Source: Deltaproteobacteria bacterium (GTDB lineage Bacteria; Desulfobacterota; BSN033; UBA1163). Taken from it: 30,315 nt of DNA. The stretch is from contig VGRU01000017.1 in the NCBI GenBank assembly GCA_016875255.1, forward strand, positions 1-30,315, in the 5' to 3' direction. The notes beneath the pieces were generated by a model. That model saw only the letters and a program-made list of their open reading frames with translations, made no database searches and was not told the DNA's origin. The position numbers and the translations under genes were made by a program. This document shows positions 17,985 to 25,621 of this stretch, one piece after another (the stretch's first letter is position 1; each line of letters opens with the position of its first letter).

Positions 17985-19733
17985 ATGATGGCAGGTAAAA
18001 TTCGAATATTGCCGGAGCCTGTTGCACAAAAGATTGCGGCCGGAGAGGTCGTTGAAAGGCCGGCTTCTGTCGTGAAGGAGCTGATGGAAAACGCAATCGA
18101 CGCGGGGGCCTCTGAAATCATCGTAGAGCTAAAATCAGGCGGACTCCAGTTCATCCGCGTGACCGATAACGGGGAAGGGATGGTTCCGGAGGATGTTCCC
18201 CTTGCCCTTCAACGATTCGCCACCAGTAAGATCCGACAGGCCGAAGACCTCTTTGCCATCGAGACCCTTGGGTTCAGAGGAGAGGCGTTGCCCAGCATCG
18301 CCTCTGTCTCACAGATGGTTCTCAAGACCCGGCCATCGAATTCGATCAGCGGAACAAAGGTGATCTCTGAAGGAGGCGAAGTCAAACGTGTTTCAGAGAC
18401 TGGCTGTCCCGTGGGGACCGACGTGGAAGTCCATGATCTCTTTTACAATTTTCCGGTTCGCAGAAAATTCTTAAAATCGATTCGCACCGAACTCCGGTAC
18501 GCCCTCCTCCACTTTAACAGGGTGAGCCTTGCTTATCCTTCCATCACGTTTAAATTCATCCATGACGGCCGCATCCTCCAGGAGTTGTTAAAAACGGAGT
18601 CCTTCTTGACGCGGGTCGAAGCGATTCTTGGAAGAGAAGCGACCGACCACCTCAAACCCATCCGGCATGAGGAAGATGAAATTCAGATCGAGGGGTTTAC
18701 GAGCCTTCCCTCATTCGCAAAAGGAAACAGAGACGGGATCTCCATCTATATTCACGGCAGATATGTGAAGGATCGAATTATTCATAAGGCCATCCTGGAT
18801 GGTTACCGGCACGTCCTTCCTGCGGATAAATATCCTGTTTCCATTCTATTGATCAGCCTCCCTCCTTCTTCCGTCGATGTGAATGTTCATCCAACCAAGG
18901 CAGAGGTTAAATTTAAAGAACCGGAAAAAATTTATCAAGCCGTGTGGTCTTCAATCCGGAGAGCGCTGGAAGAATCTCCTTCGGAGGGGAGATGGATCTC
19001 TCCGGGAAAAAGAGGGGAGTCCATTCAGGAAGGAGAACTCCAGGCCTCTCTCTCTTTCCAGGGTTTTCGGAAATCCTATTCCGAAGTCGGCGATAATGGA
19101 ATTAATCCTCCCAAGGTGGGAGAGAGAGAGGACCTTCAATGGGAAGTGGAGAAGAGGACCCCTTACCGTGTTGTCGGCCAACTCTGGGCGACCTATATTC
19201 TCTGCGAGGCAGAGGGAACGCTCATCTTCGTTGACCAGCACGCTGCCCACGAACGGATTCTGTTTGAAAAATTGAAGAGGAAATATGACGACGGAGCGCT
19301 GATAACGGAGAAATTACTTCTTCCTGTGTTGATGGAACTTTCACTCGAGGAATCGCTCATTTTCGATTCGGCTGAAGAGGCTTTTAAGGCAATCGGGTTT
19401 GAAATCGAATCTGTTGGTGAGAGGCTCTACGCCATTCGAACGATCCCCTCCTTTATCGAGCAGAAGGAAGCCGGAGAGAGGGTGAGGGAGATGCTCGAAG
19501 AACTCTCTTTTTTAAAGAGGGGTGGGGAGGGATCGATCCCCCTCCAGACCCTTCTCATCTCCCTGGCCTGCCATTCTGCGGTGCGGGCCAACTTCCCGTT
19601 GAGGAGGGAAGAGATGGAAGAGTTGATCGGAAATCTCTATCCCTTCAATCCTTCAACCACCTGCCCGCATGGCCGACCCGTCTTCTTTCTTCTTCCCCTC
19701 GATGAGATGAACCGCCAGTTCAAACGGACCTGA
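17985..19733 (+). CDS. mutL: DNA mismatch repair protein MutL (endonuclease type)
   Basis: 582 residues. The N-terminal GHKL ATPase has KIAAGEVVERPASVVKELMENA, DNGEGM, RFATSKI and GFRGEALPSIASV, followed by the transducer domain (VDVNVHPTKAEVKF). A variable linker (about 320-390) leads to the C-terminal dimerisation domain with QLWATYILCE. That domain has DQHA (417-420), Glu423 and Glu428, fitting the DQHA-x2-E-x4-E nuclease motif, plus ACHSAVRAN and CPHGRP, which supply further metal ligands. This predicts a nicking MutL, as in bacteria without MutH. Two adjacent ATGs (17985, 17988) are possible. The 62 bases after accA contain a pyrimidine-rich CCACYTTCCA-like run. The 3' end is 6 bases from convergent pilR. 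Confidence 0.97.
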   Translation: MMAGKIRILPEPVAQKIAAGEVVERPASVVKELMENAIDAGASEIIVELKSGGLQFIRVTDNGEGMVPEDVPLALQRFATSKIRQAEDLFAIETLGFRGEALPSIASVSQMVLKTRPSNSISGTKVISEGGEVKRVSETGCPVGTDVEVHDLFYNFPVRRKFLKSIRTELRYALLHFNRVSLAYPSITFKFIHDGRILQELLKTESFLTRVEAILGREATDHLKPIRHEEDEIQIEGFTSLPSFAKGNRDGISIYIHGRYVKDRIIHKAILDGYRHVLPADKYPVSILLISLPPSSVDVNVHPTKAEVKFKEPEKIYQAVWSSIRRALEESPSEGRWISPGKRGESIQEGELQASLSFQGFRKSYSEVGDNGINPPKVGEREDLQWEVEKRTPYRVVGQLWATYILCEAEGTLIFVDQHAAHERILFEKLKRKYDDGALITEKLLLPVLMELSLEESLIFDSAEEAFKAIGFEIESVGERLYAIRTIPSFIEQKEAGERVREMLEELSFLKRGGEGSIPLQTLLISLACHSAVRANFPLRREEMEELIGNLYPFNPSTTCPHGRPVFFLLPLDEMNRQFKRT

Positions 19734-19739
19734 GCAGGA

Positions 19740-21131
19740 TCAGGATTCCTCGCCGTTATTCAATCCGTATTTCTCCAGCCGGTAGCGCATGGATCGGAAA
19801 TTGATATGGAGCAGTTCGGCTGCTTTCTTTTTAATCCCTTTGGTCCGGTCGAGGGCCTTAAGCAGAAGCGTCTTCTCGACATCCTCCACGATCTTTTCAA
19901 GGTCGACCCCTTCGCTCGGGATTTCGAGATCGAGTGGTTTTCTCTTGAGGGGAAGCTGTTCCTCGATATAAGAATTGAGATTTTGGGCGGTCAATTCCTG
20001 AGATGTTTCAAGGGCCACTGCCCTCTCGATAATATTCTGAAGTTCCCTCACATTCCCGGGATAATCATATTGAACCAGAATCCGGAGGGCTTCGGGAGAT
20101 ATCTGGGAAATCTGTTTCCCAAGTTCTTCCGAATATTTCTTCAAAAAATGGCTGGTCAGAAGTGGAATGTCTTCTTTATGTTCCCTCAGAGAGGGAATTT
20201 TTATCTGAATCACATTGAGCCTGTAAAAAAGGTCCTCTCGAAACTGTTTTTCCCGGACGGCTTCTTCGAGGTCTTTGTTGGTTGCAGAGATGATCCGGAC
20301 ATCGACACGGATGTCCTCGGTCCCTCCCACCCGCTTGAACTCCCTGTCCTGTAAGACACGGAGTAACTTAACCTGCATCATCAGGGGGAGTTCGCTGATT
20401 TCATCGAGAAAGAGGGTCCCCTCGTCAGCGACTTCGAATAACCCCTTCTTGGTTGAAATGGCATCGGTAAAAGCTCCTTTCATATGTCCGAAGAGTTCGG
20501 TTTCGATGAGGGATTCGGGGATGGCGCCGCAGTTTAAAGTGACGAAGGGTTTGTCCTTGCGCGGACTGTTATAGTGAATCGCCTTGGCCGCCAGTTCCTT
20601 GCCGGTCCCGCTCTCTCCGGAGATCAGGATGTTTGTTTTGGTGGGGGCAACCTTCTCCAGAAGGTCATAAAGATCGAGCATCCTGGAACTCTGCCCGATG
20701 ATATTTTCGAAATGATACCGGTCCCTGACGACCTGTTTGAGAAGGAGGTTTTCATTCTGAAGATGTTTCTTTTCGAGGGCGTTCTGGATGATCAGCTTGA
20801 TCTCTTCAATCTTAAAGGGTTTCATAATATAATCATAAGCCCCTTCCTTCATTGCTTTAATAGCAGTATCGGCAGAGGCATAAGCCGTGATCACGATGAC
20901 AACTGTTTCGGGCGAGATCGATTTAATCCTTTTCAAGACGGAGATGCCATCCTGTCTGGGCATGCGGATATCCACCAGGGCCAGGTCAAAAATATCCTTT
21001 TCGATCAGCTTCATCACCTCTTCTCCGTTAGAGGCAAGCGTGACCTTATAGCCCTCCTTTTTCAGCATGATGTCCAGAAACTCCCTCATGCTTTTTTCAT
21101 CATCAGCAACCAGAATCTTATCCTTTTGCAT
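19740..21131 (-). CDS. pilR: Sigma-54-dependent response regulator PilR (NtrC family)
   Basis: 463 residues. The receiver domain (1-120) has the acidic pocket VADDE and phosphoacceptor Asp54 in LVDIRMP. The central AAA+ domain (about 140-375) has Walker A GESGTGKE, Walker B TLFLDEIS, and the sigma-54 contact loop as GAFTDA instead of the more usual GAFTGA. The C-terminal Fis-type helix-turn-helix (about 415-455) reads AAELLHINFRSMRYRLEKYGL, the arrangement of PilR. PilR activates pilA transcription with RpoN after phosphorylation by PilS. It is preceded by pilS after 7 bases. pilA, usually next, is not found downstream: mutL converges at 6 bases. PilR rather than NtrC is chosen from the pil context and the HTH. 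Confidence 0.92.
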   Translation of the reverse strand: MQKDKILVADDEKSMREFLDIMLKKEGYKVTLASNGEEVMKLIEKDIFDLALVDIRMPRQDGISVLKRIKSISPETVVIVITAYASADTAIKAMKEGAYDYIMKPFKIEEIKLIIQNALEKKHLQNENLLLKQVVRDRYHFENIIGQSSRMLDLYDLLEKVAPTKTNILISGESGTGKELAAKAIHYNSPRKDKPFVTLNCGAIPESLIETELFGHMKGAFTDAISTKKGLFEVADEGTLFLDEISELPLMMQVKLLRVLQDREFKRVGGTEDIRVDVRIISATNKDLEEAVREKQFREDLFYRLNVIQIKIPSLREHKEDIPLLTSHFLKKYSEELGKQISQISPEALRILVQYDYPGNVRELQNIIERAVALETSQELTAQNLNSYIEEQLPLKRKPLDLEIPSEGVDLEKIVEDVEKTLLLKALDRTKGIKKKAAELLHINFRSMRYRLEKYGLNNGEES

Positions 21132-21138
21132 TCTCTTT

Positions 21139-22878
21139 TTACCCTGTTTTCATCGGTTCGACTTGGGTTGATCCGGCAGGCAGAAAAACGGTGAAGACGG
21201 ATCCCCTGCCGATATCGCTCTCCACTCTGATCACTCCGTTATGGTTTTCAATAATTTTATGGACGATGGAGAGGCCCAATCCCGTTCCTCCCTCTTTGGT
21301 CGTATAGAAGGGCTCGAAGATTTTTTCTTTTTCCTGAGGGGAGATCCCGTTTCCGGAATCGGTGATCGCGATCTTCACCCATTCGATCTCCCTCTTCGCA
21401 GCGCCAAAAGGGAGGCCTCCTCCAAAGGTCTCGCTTGTTCTTTCAATACCAATCCGAATGTCACCGCCGTCCGGGATGGCCTGAGCCGCATTGATCAGAA
21501 GATTCCAGAAGACCTGCCGTATCTGGTCCGGGTCGACCAGCGCCTCAACGCCTCCATTTTTTGGCGTCCTCGTAATGCGGAGCCCATCATGGAAAGCCGG
21601 AGAGTGGATGAAAAGTTCAACCGTTTCGTCAAGGATCTTTCCGATCTCCCACGGGGATCGATGGGTCTGAGGGGGATGGGCAAAAAGGAGGAAATCGGTG
21701 ATCAATGCATTGAGCCTCTCTGACTCCCTGAGGGTGATGGCCATCAGATGTTCCTGCTGTGGATCGAGAGAGAGCTCCGATTTTAACATCTGAATCGATC
21801 CGCTCAATGAGGCCAGCGGATTTCTGATCTCATGGGCCATCCCTGCGGCGAGGGCGCCGATGGCGGCCATCCGGTCGTATCGTTTCATCTGCTCTTCCAT
21901 CTCTTTGAAACGGGTGATGTCCTGAAAGATGAGCGTATGCCCGATCACGGATCCTTTGGGGTCGGTCAGGGGAGAAATGGAAAACCCAAGATAAATCTTT
22001 TCTCCGTACTCTTCGGAAAAAAGGGTTTCATACCGCTTGTAATCGAGGGGAAAGCCTGGCGCCTTACTTTTCAGCTCCCCAAGGACTCCGGCAATCTCTG
22101 GAAAAAGATCATAGATGGAGACATTCTTCAACCCTTCTCCTTTCCGGTTCAGAATCTTTTCTGCGGTTCGGTTGAGGAAATTGATCCGGCCGTTGAAATC
22201 GATGGTGAGGAGCCCACTGTCAAGGCTCTGGACGATATTCCGGTTGAAGGCTTCGAGTTGATCGTAATCGACCTGCTTCTGGATGAGTTCACCCTTCTTC
22301 TTTTTCAATTCTTCGGAGATCGTGCTGCTCAAAAATGCCACAATGTAATAGGCGGCTAAATAGGTGATCAGGGAGTAGAAAACCTGGCTGGCCTCAGGCG
22401 TGACGAACTGACCCGGGAGGCGGATCCACTCGTAGAGCTGAAGGAGCAGGATGAGGCCGTAGAGAAAGGTGGAGAGCGATGCCGAATAGAAGGCCCCCCG
22501 TTTATAGAAGAGGATGCTGGTTCCGATAATCGTAAAGATGTAGGCAAGCGGAAAGAAGCTCTCCTTTCCGCCGGTAAAGGCGATGAGGCCCGCGATGAAG
22601 AGATGATCGATCACCAGCTGGATAAAGGTAAATCGACGGAGGTTTTTAACACGCTTTAGAAGAAACGCATAAACGATCGTCACCAGATAGAAGAGGCTGA
22701 TAAAATAGTAGAACTGGTTGGTCATGGGGATGAAGAAATATTTCTTCTCGGAGAGCTGAAAGATATAAGCAATCGCGAGCAGGAGGGTGAGGATGATGAC
22801 CCGGGAGACCATCAATCCTTTCATATTTTTCAGAATTTTCTGCTGAGGGTCGAGAGGAATGTTCAGGTTCGAATTCAT
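21139..22878 (-). CDS. pilS: Sensor histidine kinase PilS
   Basis: 579 residues. About six N-terminal membrane helices (residues about 20-185) form the sensor, as in PilS. A PAS domain (about 205-325) follows a short coiled coil. The HisKA domain holds the phosphoacceptor His349 in GMAHEIRNPLASL, and the ATPase domain has the N box FWNLLINAAQAI, then DSGNGI and GGTGLGLSIV. It phosphorylates PilR and in Pseudomonas senses unassembled pilin in the membrane through its helices. The start ATG has only GGGGA nearby. It lies between pilC and pilR, 7 bases from pilR. An inverted repeat sits in the gap before it. Confidence 0.92.
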   Translation of the reverse strand: MNSNLNIPLDPQQKILKNMKGLMVSRVIILTLLLAIAYIFQLSEKKYFFIPMTNQFYYFISLFYLVTIVYAFLLKRVKNLRRFTFIQLVIDHLFIAGLIAFTGGKESFFPLAYIFTIIGTSILFYKRGAFYSASLSTFLYGLILLLQLYEWIRLPGQFVTPEASQVFYSLITYLAAYYIVAFLSSTISEELKKKKGELIQKQVDYDQLEAFNRNIVQSLDSGLLTIDFNGRINFLNRTAEKILNRKGEGLKNVSIYDLFPEIAGVLGELKSKAPGFPLDYKRYETLFSEEYGEKIYLGFSISPLTDPKGSVIGHTLIFQDITRFKEMEEQMKRYDRMAAIGALAAGMAHEIRNPLASLSGSIQMLKSELSLDPQQEHLMAITLRESERLNALITDFLLFAHPPQTHRSPWEIGKILDETVELFIHSPAFHDGLRITRTPKNGGVEALVDPDQIRQVFWNLLINAAQAIPDGGDIRIGIERTSETFGGGLPFGAAKREIEWVKIAITDSGNGISPQEKEKIFEPFYTTKEGGTGLGLSIVHKIIENHNGVIRVESDIGRGSVFTVFLPAGSTQVEPMKTG

Positions 22879-22898
22879 AAGTCCCCATTGTTGGCGTT

Positions 22899-22931
22899 AA
22901 TTGGGACAGGTGAATTATTTAAATCCCAATT
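22899..22931. promoter_or_regulatory. Perfect inverted repeat between pilC and pilS, possible operator
   Basis: AATTGGGA (22899-22906), 17-base spacer, TCCCAATT (22924-22931), lying 21 bases before the pilS start codon on the minus strand. No T tract follows, so a binding site or mRNA structure is likelier than a terminator. The remaining gap up to pilC holds a short AACA-GGC-TGTT stem followed by five T residues on the minus strand (about 22955-22970), a weak candidate pilC terminator. No clear sigma-54 promoter was found for pilS. Confidence 0.4.
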
Positions 22932-22980
22932 TCAGCATGAAGGGATGTTTTTTTAAAAACAGCCTGTTCTATTAAATATT

Positions 22981-24186
22981 TTAATGCACGGCCGAGGCCA
23001 TCTGGAAGATTGGCAGATACATTGCGATGACGACCCCTCCGATCACCACCCCCAGAAAGACCATCAGGAAAGGTTCGAGGAGCGAGGTCAGGTTGCTTAC
23101 GGCCACATCGACCTCGTCGTCATAGAAATCCGCAATTTTCGTCAGCATCGAATCCAATGCGCCCGTTGATTCTCCGACGGAGATCATCTGGATCACCATG
23201 GGCGGAAAGATATTGCTCCGGCCCAGGGGTTCGGCAATGGTTTCACCCTCACGGATGCTGGCTCTGGCACTCAAGATGGCCGTTTCAATGGTCCTGTTTC
23301 CGGCCGTCCTCGAGACAATCAGGAGACCGTCGAGGATGGGAACGCCGCTGCTCACGAGCGTTCCAAGCGTCCGAGCGAATCGGGCCACGGCGACTTTTTT
23401 GAGGAGCATTCCGAAGACAGGCACTTTCAAAATGAGTCGATCGATCAGGGTTTTTCCCGCCTCCGTCTTATAGAACTTTCTGAAAAGAAAGACGAGAAGG
23501 ATGACTGCGGGAATGATGACAACGATATATTTCTGGATGATCTTGCTCATGGTGAGCACAATGAGGGTGGGGAGCGGAAGAGACTGGCCCGCCGATTTGA
23601 ACATCGTCTCAAAGACCGGGATGACGAAGATCATCAGAATGATCACCACAAGGATGGCCACTGACACGATGATGGCGGGATAGATCATGGCGGACTTGAC
23701 CTTCTTTCTCAGGGCTTCCGCTTTTTCGATATAGTTTGAGAGCCGGGTGAGGATATTATCGAGAATGCCTCCTTCCTCGCCCGCCACGACAAGGTTCGTA
23801 TAGAGGTCATCAAAGGCGGCCGGATGCTTTTTAAGGGCTCCGGCAAAGGTGGACCCGCCTTCCACATCCTCTCTGATTTCTCGGAGGATATTCTTGAAGA
23901 GCTTATTTTCCTGCTGAGAAGAAAGGATATCCAGCGATTGGACCAGGGGTAGCCCGGCGTCGATCATCGTTGCCAATTGCCGGGTGAAGATGGCGATACT
24001 CCGCTGAGGGACCTTCTTCCCCATGGGCAGGGAGATCTTGAACTCCTTGCCTTTGGCTGCGATTTTTGTGGGGATGATGCTCTGCTGCCGGAGATGGATG
24101 CGGATGGCGGCTTCACTCGGAGCCTCCATCTCCCCCTTCTTGATCGATCCCTTCAGTGTCTTTCCTTCCCATTTAAAGATTGGCAT
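22981..24186 (-). CDS. pilC: Type IV pilus inner-membrane platform protein PilC
   Basis: 401 residues, a full-length PilC/GspF-family protein. The N-terminal PIFKWEGKTLKGSIKKGEMEAPSE is the family's lead-in strand region. Two T2SSF domains follow (about 65-190 and 270-392), with FTRQLATMIDAGLPLVQSLDIL in the first and ARTLGTLVSSGVPILDGLLI in the second; membrane helices lie at about 168-190, 210-230 and 370-390. It couples the PilB and PilT motors to pilin insertion and removal in the inner membrane. The start ATG has a weak GGGTGA. It is the third gene of the leftward pil block, after a 301-base gap with its own upstream module, so it may be transcribed independently of pilB-pilT. Confidence 0.96.
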   Translation of the reverse strand: MPIFKWEGKTLKGSIKKGEMEAPSEAAIRIHLRQQSIIPTKIAAKGKEFKISLPMGKKVPQRSIAIFTRQLATMIDAGLPLVQSLDILSSQQENKLFKNILREIREDVEGGSTFAGALKKHPAAFDDLYTNLVVAGEEGGILDNILTRLSNYIEKAEALRKKVKSAMIYPAIIVSVAILVVIILMIFVIPVFETMFKSAGQSLPLPTLIVLTMSKIIQKYIVVIIPAVILLVFLFRKFYKTEAGKTLIDRLILKVPVFGMLLKKVAVARFARTLGTLVSSGVPILDGLLIVSRTAGNRTIETAILSARASIREGETIAEPLGRSNIFPPMVIQMISVGESTGALDSMLTKIADFYDDEVDVAVSNLTSLLEPFLMVFLGVVIGGVVIAMYLPIFQMASAVH

Positions 24187-24225
24187 AATTCACCCGTCCA
24201 AATGGATTTAGTTCCTCATGAATAG

Positions 24226-24287
24226 ATTGTGCGCAAAATGACAACAAAGTTATTTTTAGATTGAGCGGATCTAAAATCCGAAGCACG
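24226..24287 (-). promoter_or_regulatory. Upstream module of pilC, near-copy of the one before pilB
   Basis: 62 bases that match 27466-27526 with only a handful of differences and a one-base indel. On the minus strand it lies 40 bases before the pilC start. Its most conserved part is a hyphenated dyad, TTGT-n3-CAT-T-TTG-n3-ACAA (24227-24247), containing TGCGCA. TTGTCA within it could act as a -35 box, but no convincing -10 follows at standard spacing, so promoter status is tentative. Confidence 0.5.
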
Positions 24288-24306
24288 CTCTCAAGGTTAT
24301 CAGAAA

Positions 24307-24400
24307 ATCAGGGGATCAGGTTATGGATATCAGGAGATAAGGACACCAGGTGTCGTCTTTCTTTTTCCTTTGAATCTTCCTGGTAACCTGATCCTCTGAT
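24307..24400. repeat. Inverted repeat rich in ATCAGG units between pilT and pilC
   Basis: Arms 24307-24323 (ATCAGGGGATCAGGTTA) and 24384-24400 pair with one mismatch around a 60-base loop. Further ATCAGG/CCTGGTATCC-type units lie on both sides, so the element is built of short repeated units. With the module at 24226-24287 and the hairpin at 24471-24486 it fills the 301-base gap; no gene is visible. Confidence 0.55.
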
Positions 24401-24470
24401 GCTCTGCATCCTGGTATCCTGGTTTCCGATTTCCTTTCGGATTTTTGAACCCCCCAAAACTTCTTTGGTT

Positions 24471-24486
24471 CCCCGACTTGTCGGGG
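24471..24486. terminator. Palindromic hairpin directly after the pilT stop codon
   Basis: CCCCGACTTGTCGGGG, a self-complementary hairpin, starts two bases beyond the pilT stop on the minus strand. The position suggests a transcript end or mRNA-stabilising structure. No T tract follows closely, so intrinsic termination is doubtful. It may instead be another copy of a dispersed palindromic repeat. Confidence 0.4.
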
Positions 24487-24487
24487 G

Positions 24488-25594
24488 TTAGGTTGCCTTG
24501 CCCTGTCTCTCTCTCTTTCCGCCCATGATGCCCGCGTTGGATAACATCTGACGGAATTCATCGAGATTATGGCTGCGTTCTAAAGCGTCTTCCAGGGAGA
24601 TAAAATGACGCTCCACAAGGGAGAGGAGGGCCTGGTTCATCGTCTGCATTCCGAATTTGGCCTGACCGACCTGCATCAGGGAATAGAGCTGCTGGATCTT
24701 GTCCTCACGGATCAGGTTCCGGATGGCAGGGTTCGGGATCAGGACCTCCATGGCCAGGGCCCGGCCTTTTCCTCCTAATTTTGGGAGAAGCTGCTGGGAC
24801 AAAATTCCCTCAAGAACAAATGAGAGCTGTGTCCGCACCTGCTGTTGCTGGTGGGGCGGGAAGACATCGATGATCCGGTTGATCGTCTCCACGCAGGAGT
24901 TCGTGTGCAGTGTGGCAAAAGTGAGATGACCTGTTTCAGCAGTCAGAAGGGCAGCCTGAATCGTCTCCAGATCCCTCATCTCACCGATGAGAATGATATC
25001 CGGGTCCTGGCGGAGGACGTGCCGCAGGGCGTGGGTAAAGCTTTTGGTGTCGGAGTTGACCTCCCGTTGATTGACGATGCAATTTTTGTGGCGATGGAGG
25101 TATTCGATCGGATCTTCGATCGTAATGATATGGGCATTTTGCTCATTATTGATCTTGTCGATCATGGCGGCAAGGGTGGTGGATTTCCCGGTGCCCGTGG
25201 GGCCTGTGACCAACACGAGGCCCTTGGGTTTCTTAATCAATTCATTGACGATGGGGGGGATTCCCAGTTCAGAAAAGTTGAGGATGTCGAAAGAGATGGC
25301 CCGGAAGGCTCCAGCCACAGCGCCTCTCTGCATATAGATGTTCCCCCGGAATCGGCTCAGACCTTTAATGCCAAAGGAGAAATCCAGTTCTGTCTCCTCC
25401 TCAAACTTGTGACGTTGTGCATCGGTGAGCACGCTGTAACAGAGGCGTTTCGTGTCGGGAGCAGTGAGAAGGGTTGCATCGACGCCCATTAACTTTCCAT
25501 CGATCCTGCACTGGGGAGGAGAGCCTGTGGTGATATGCAAATCGGAGGCTTTCTTTTCTATCATGAGTTCAAGTAGTTTCTGTAATTCGATCAT
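24488..25594 (-). CDS. pilT: Type IV pilus retraction ATPase PilT
   Basis: 368 residues, the normal length of PilT. A PAS-like N-terminal domain with KASDLHITTGSPP precedes the secretion ATPase core: Walker A GPTGTGKST (about 131-139), the Asp box (TIEDPIEYLH), Walker B IILIGEMRD, and the His box (TGHLTFATLHTNS). The diagnostic AIRNLIRE motif of PilT lies at about residue 287, distinguishing it from PilB. PilT powers pilus depolymerisation for twitching and DNA uptake. AGAGGA lies 4 bases before the ATG, and GAAGGAG a little further up. pilB ends 27 bases upstream, so the two motors are probably co-transcribed. Confidence 0.98.
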   Translation of the reverse strand: MIELQKLLELMIEKKASDLHITTGSPPQCRIDGKLMGVDATLLTAPDTKRLCYSVLTDAQRHKFEEETELDFSFGIKGLSRFRGNIYMQRGAVAGAFRAISFDILNFSELGIPPIVNELIKKPKGLVLVTGPTGTGKSTTLAAMIDKINNEQNAHIITIEDPIEYLHRHKNCIVNQREVNSDTKSFTHALRHVLRQDPDIILIGEMRDLETIQAALLTAETGHLTFATLHTNSCVETINRIIDVFPPHQQQQVRTQLSFVLEGILSQQLLPKLGGKGRALAMEVLIPNPAIRNLIREDKIQQLYSLMQVGQAKFGMQTMNQALLSLVERHFISLEDALERSHNLDEFRQMLSNAGIMGGKRERQGKAT

Positions 25595-25621
25595 GTTTCC
25601 TCTTCTCCTTCTTTTAAAAGA

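Noticed and set aside
20574..21194. 206-codon plus-strand frame over pilR
   Set aside because: Shadow of pilR, whose domains are unmistakable on the other strand.
22879..22980. Sigma-54 promoter before pilS
   Set aside because: No GG-N10-GC spaced motif at a suitable place.
24845..25492. 215-codon plus-strand frame over pilT
   Set aside because: Shadow of pilT; no recognisable protein features.
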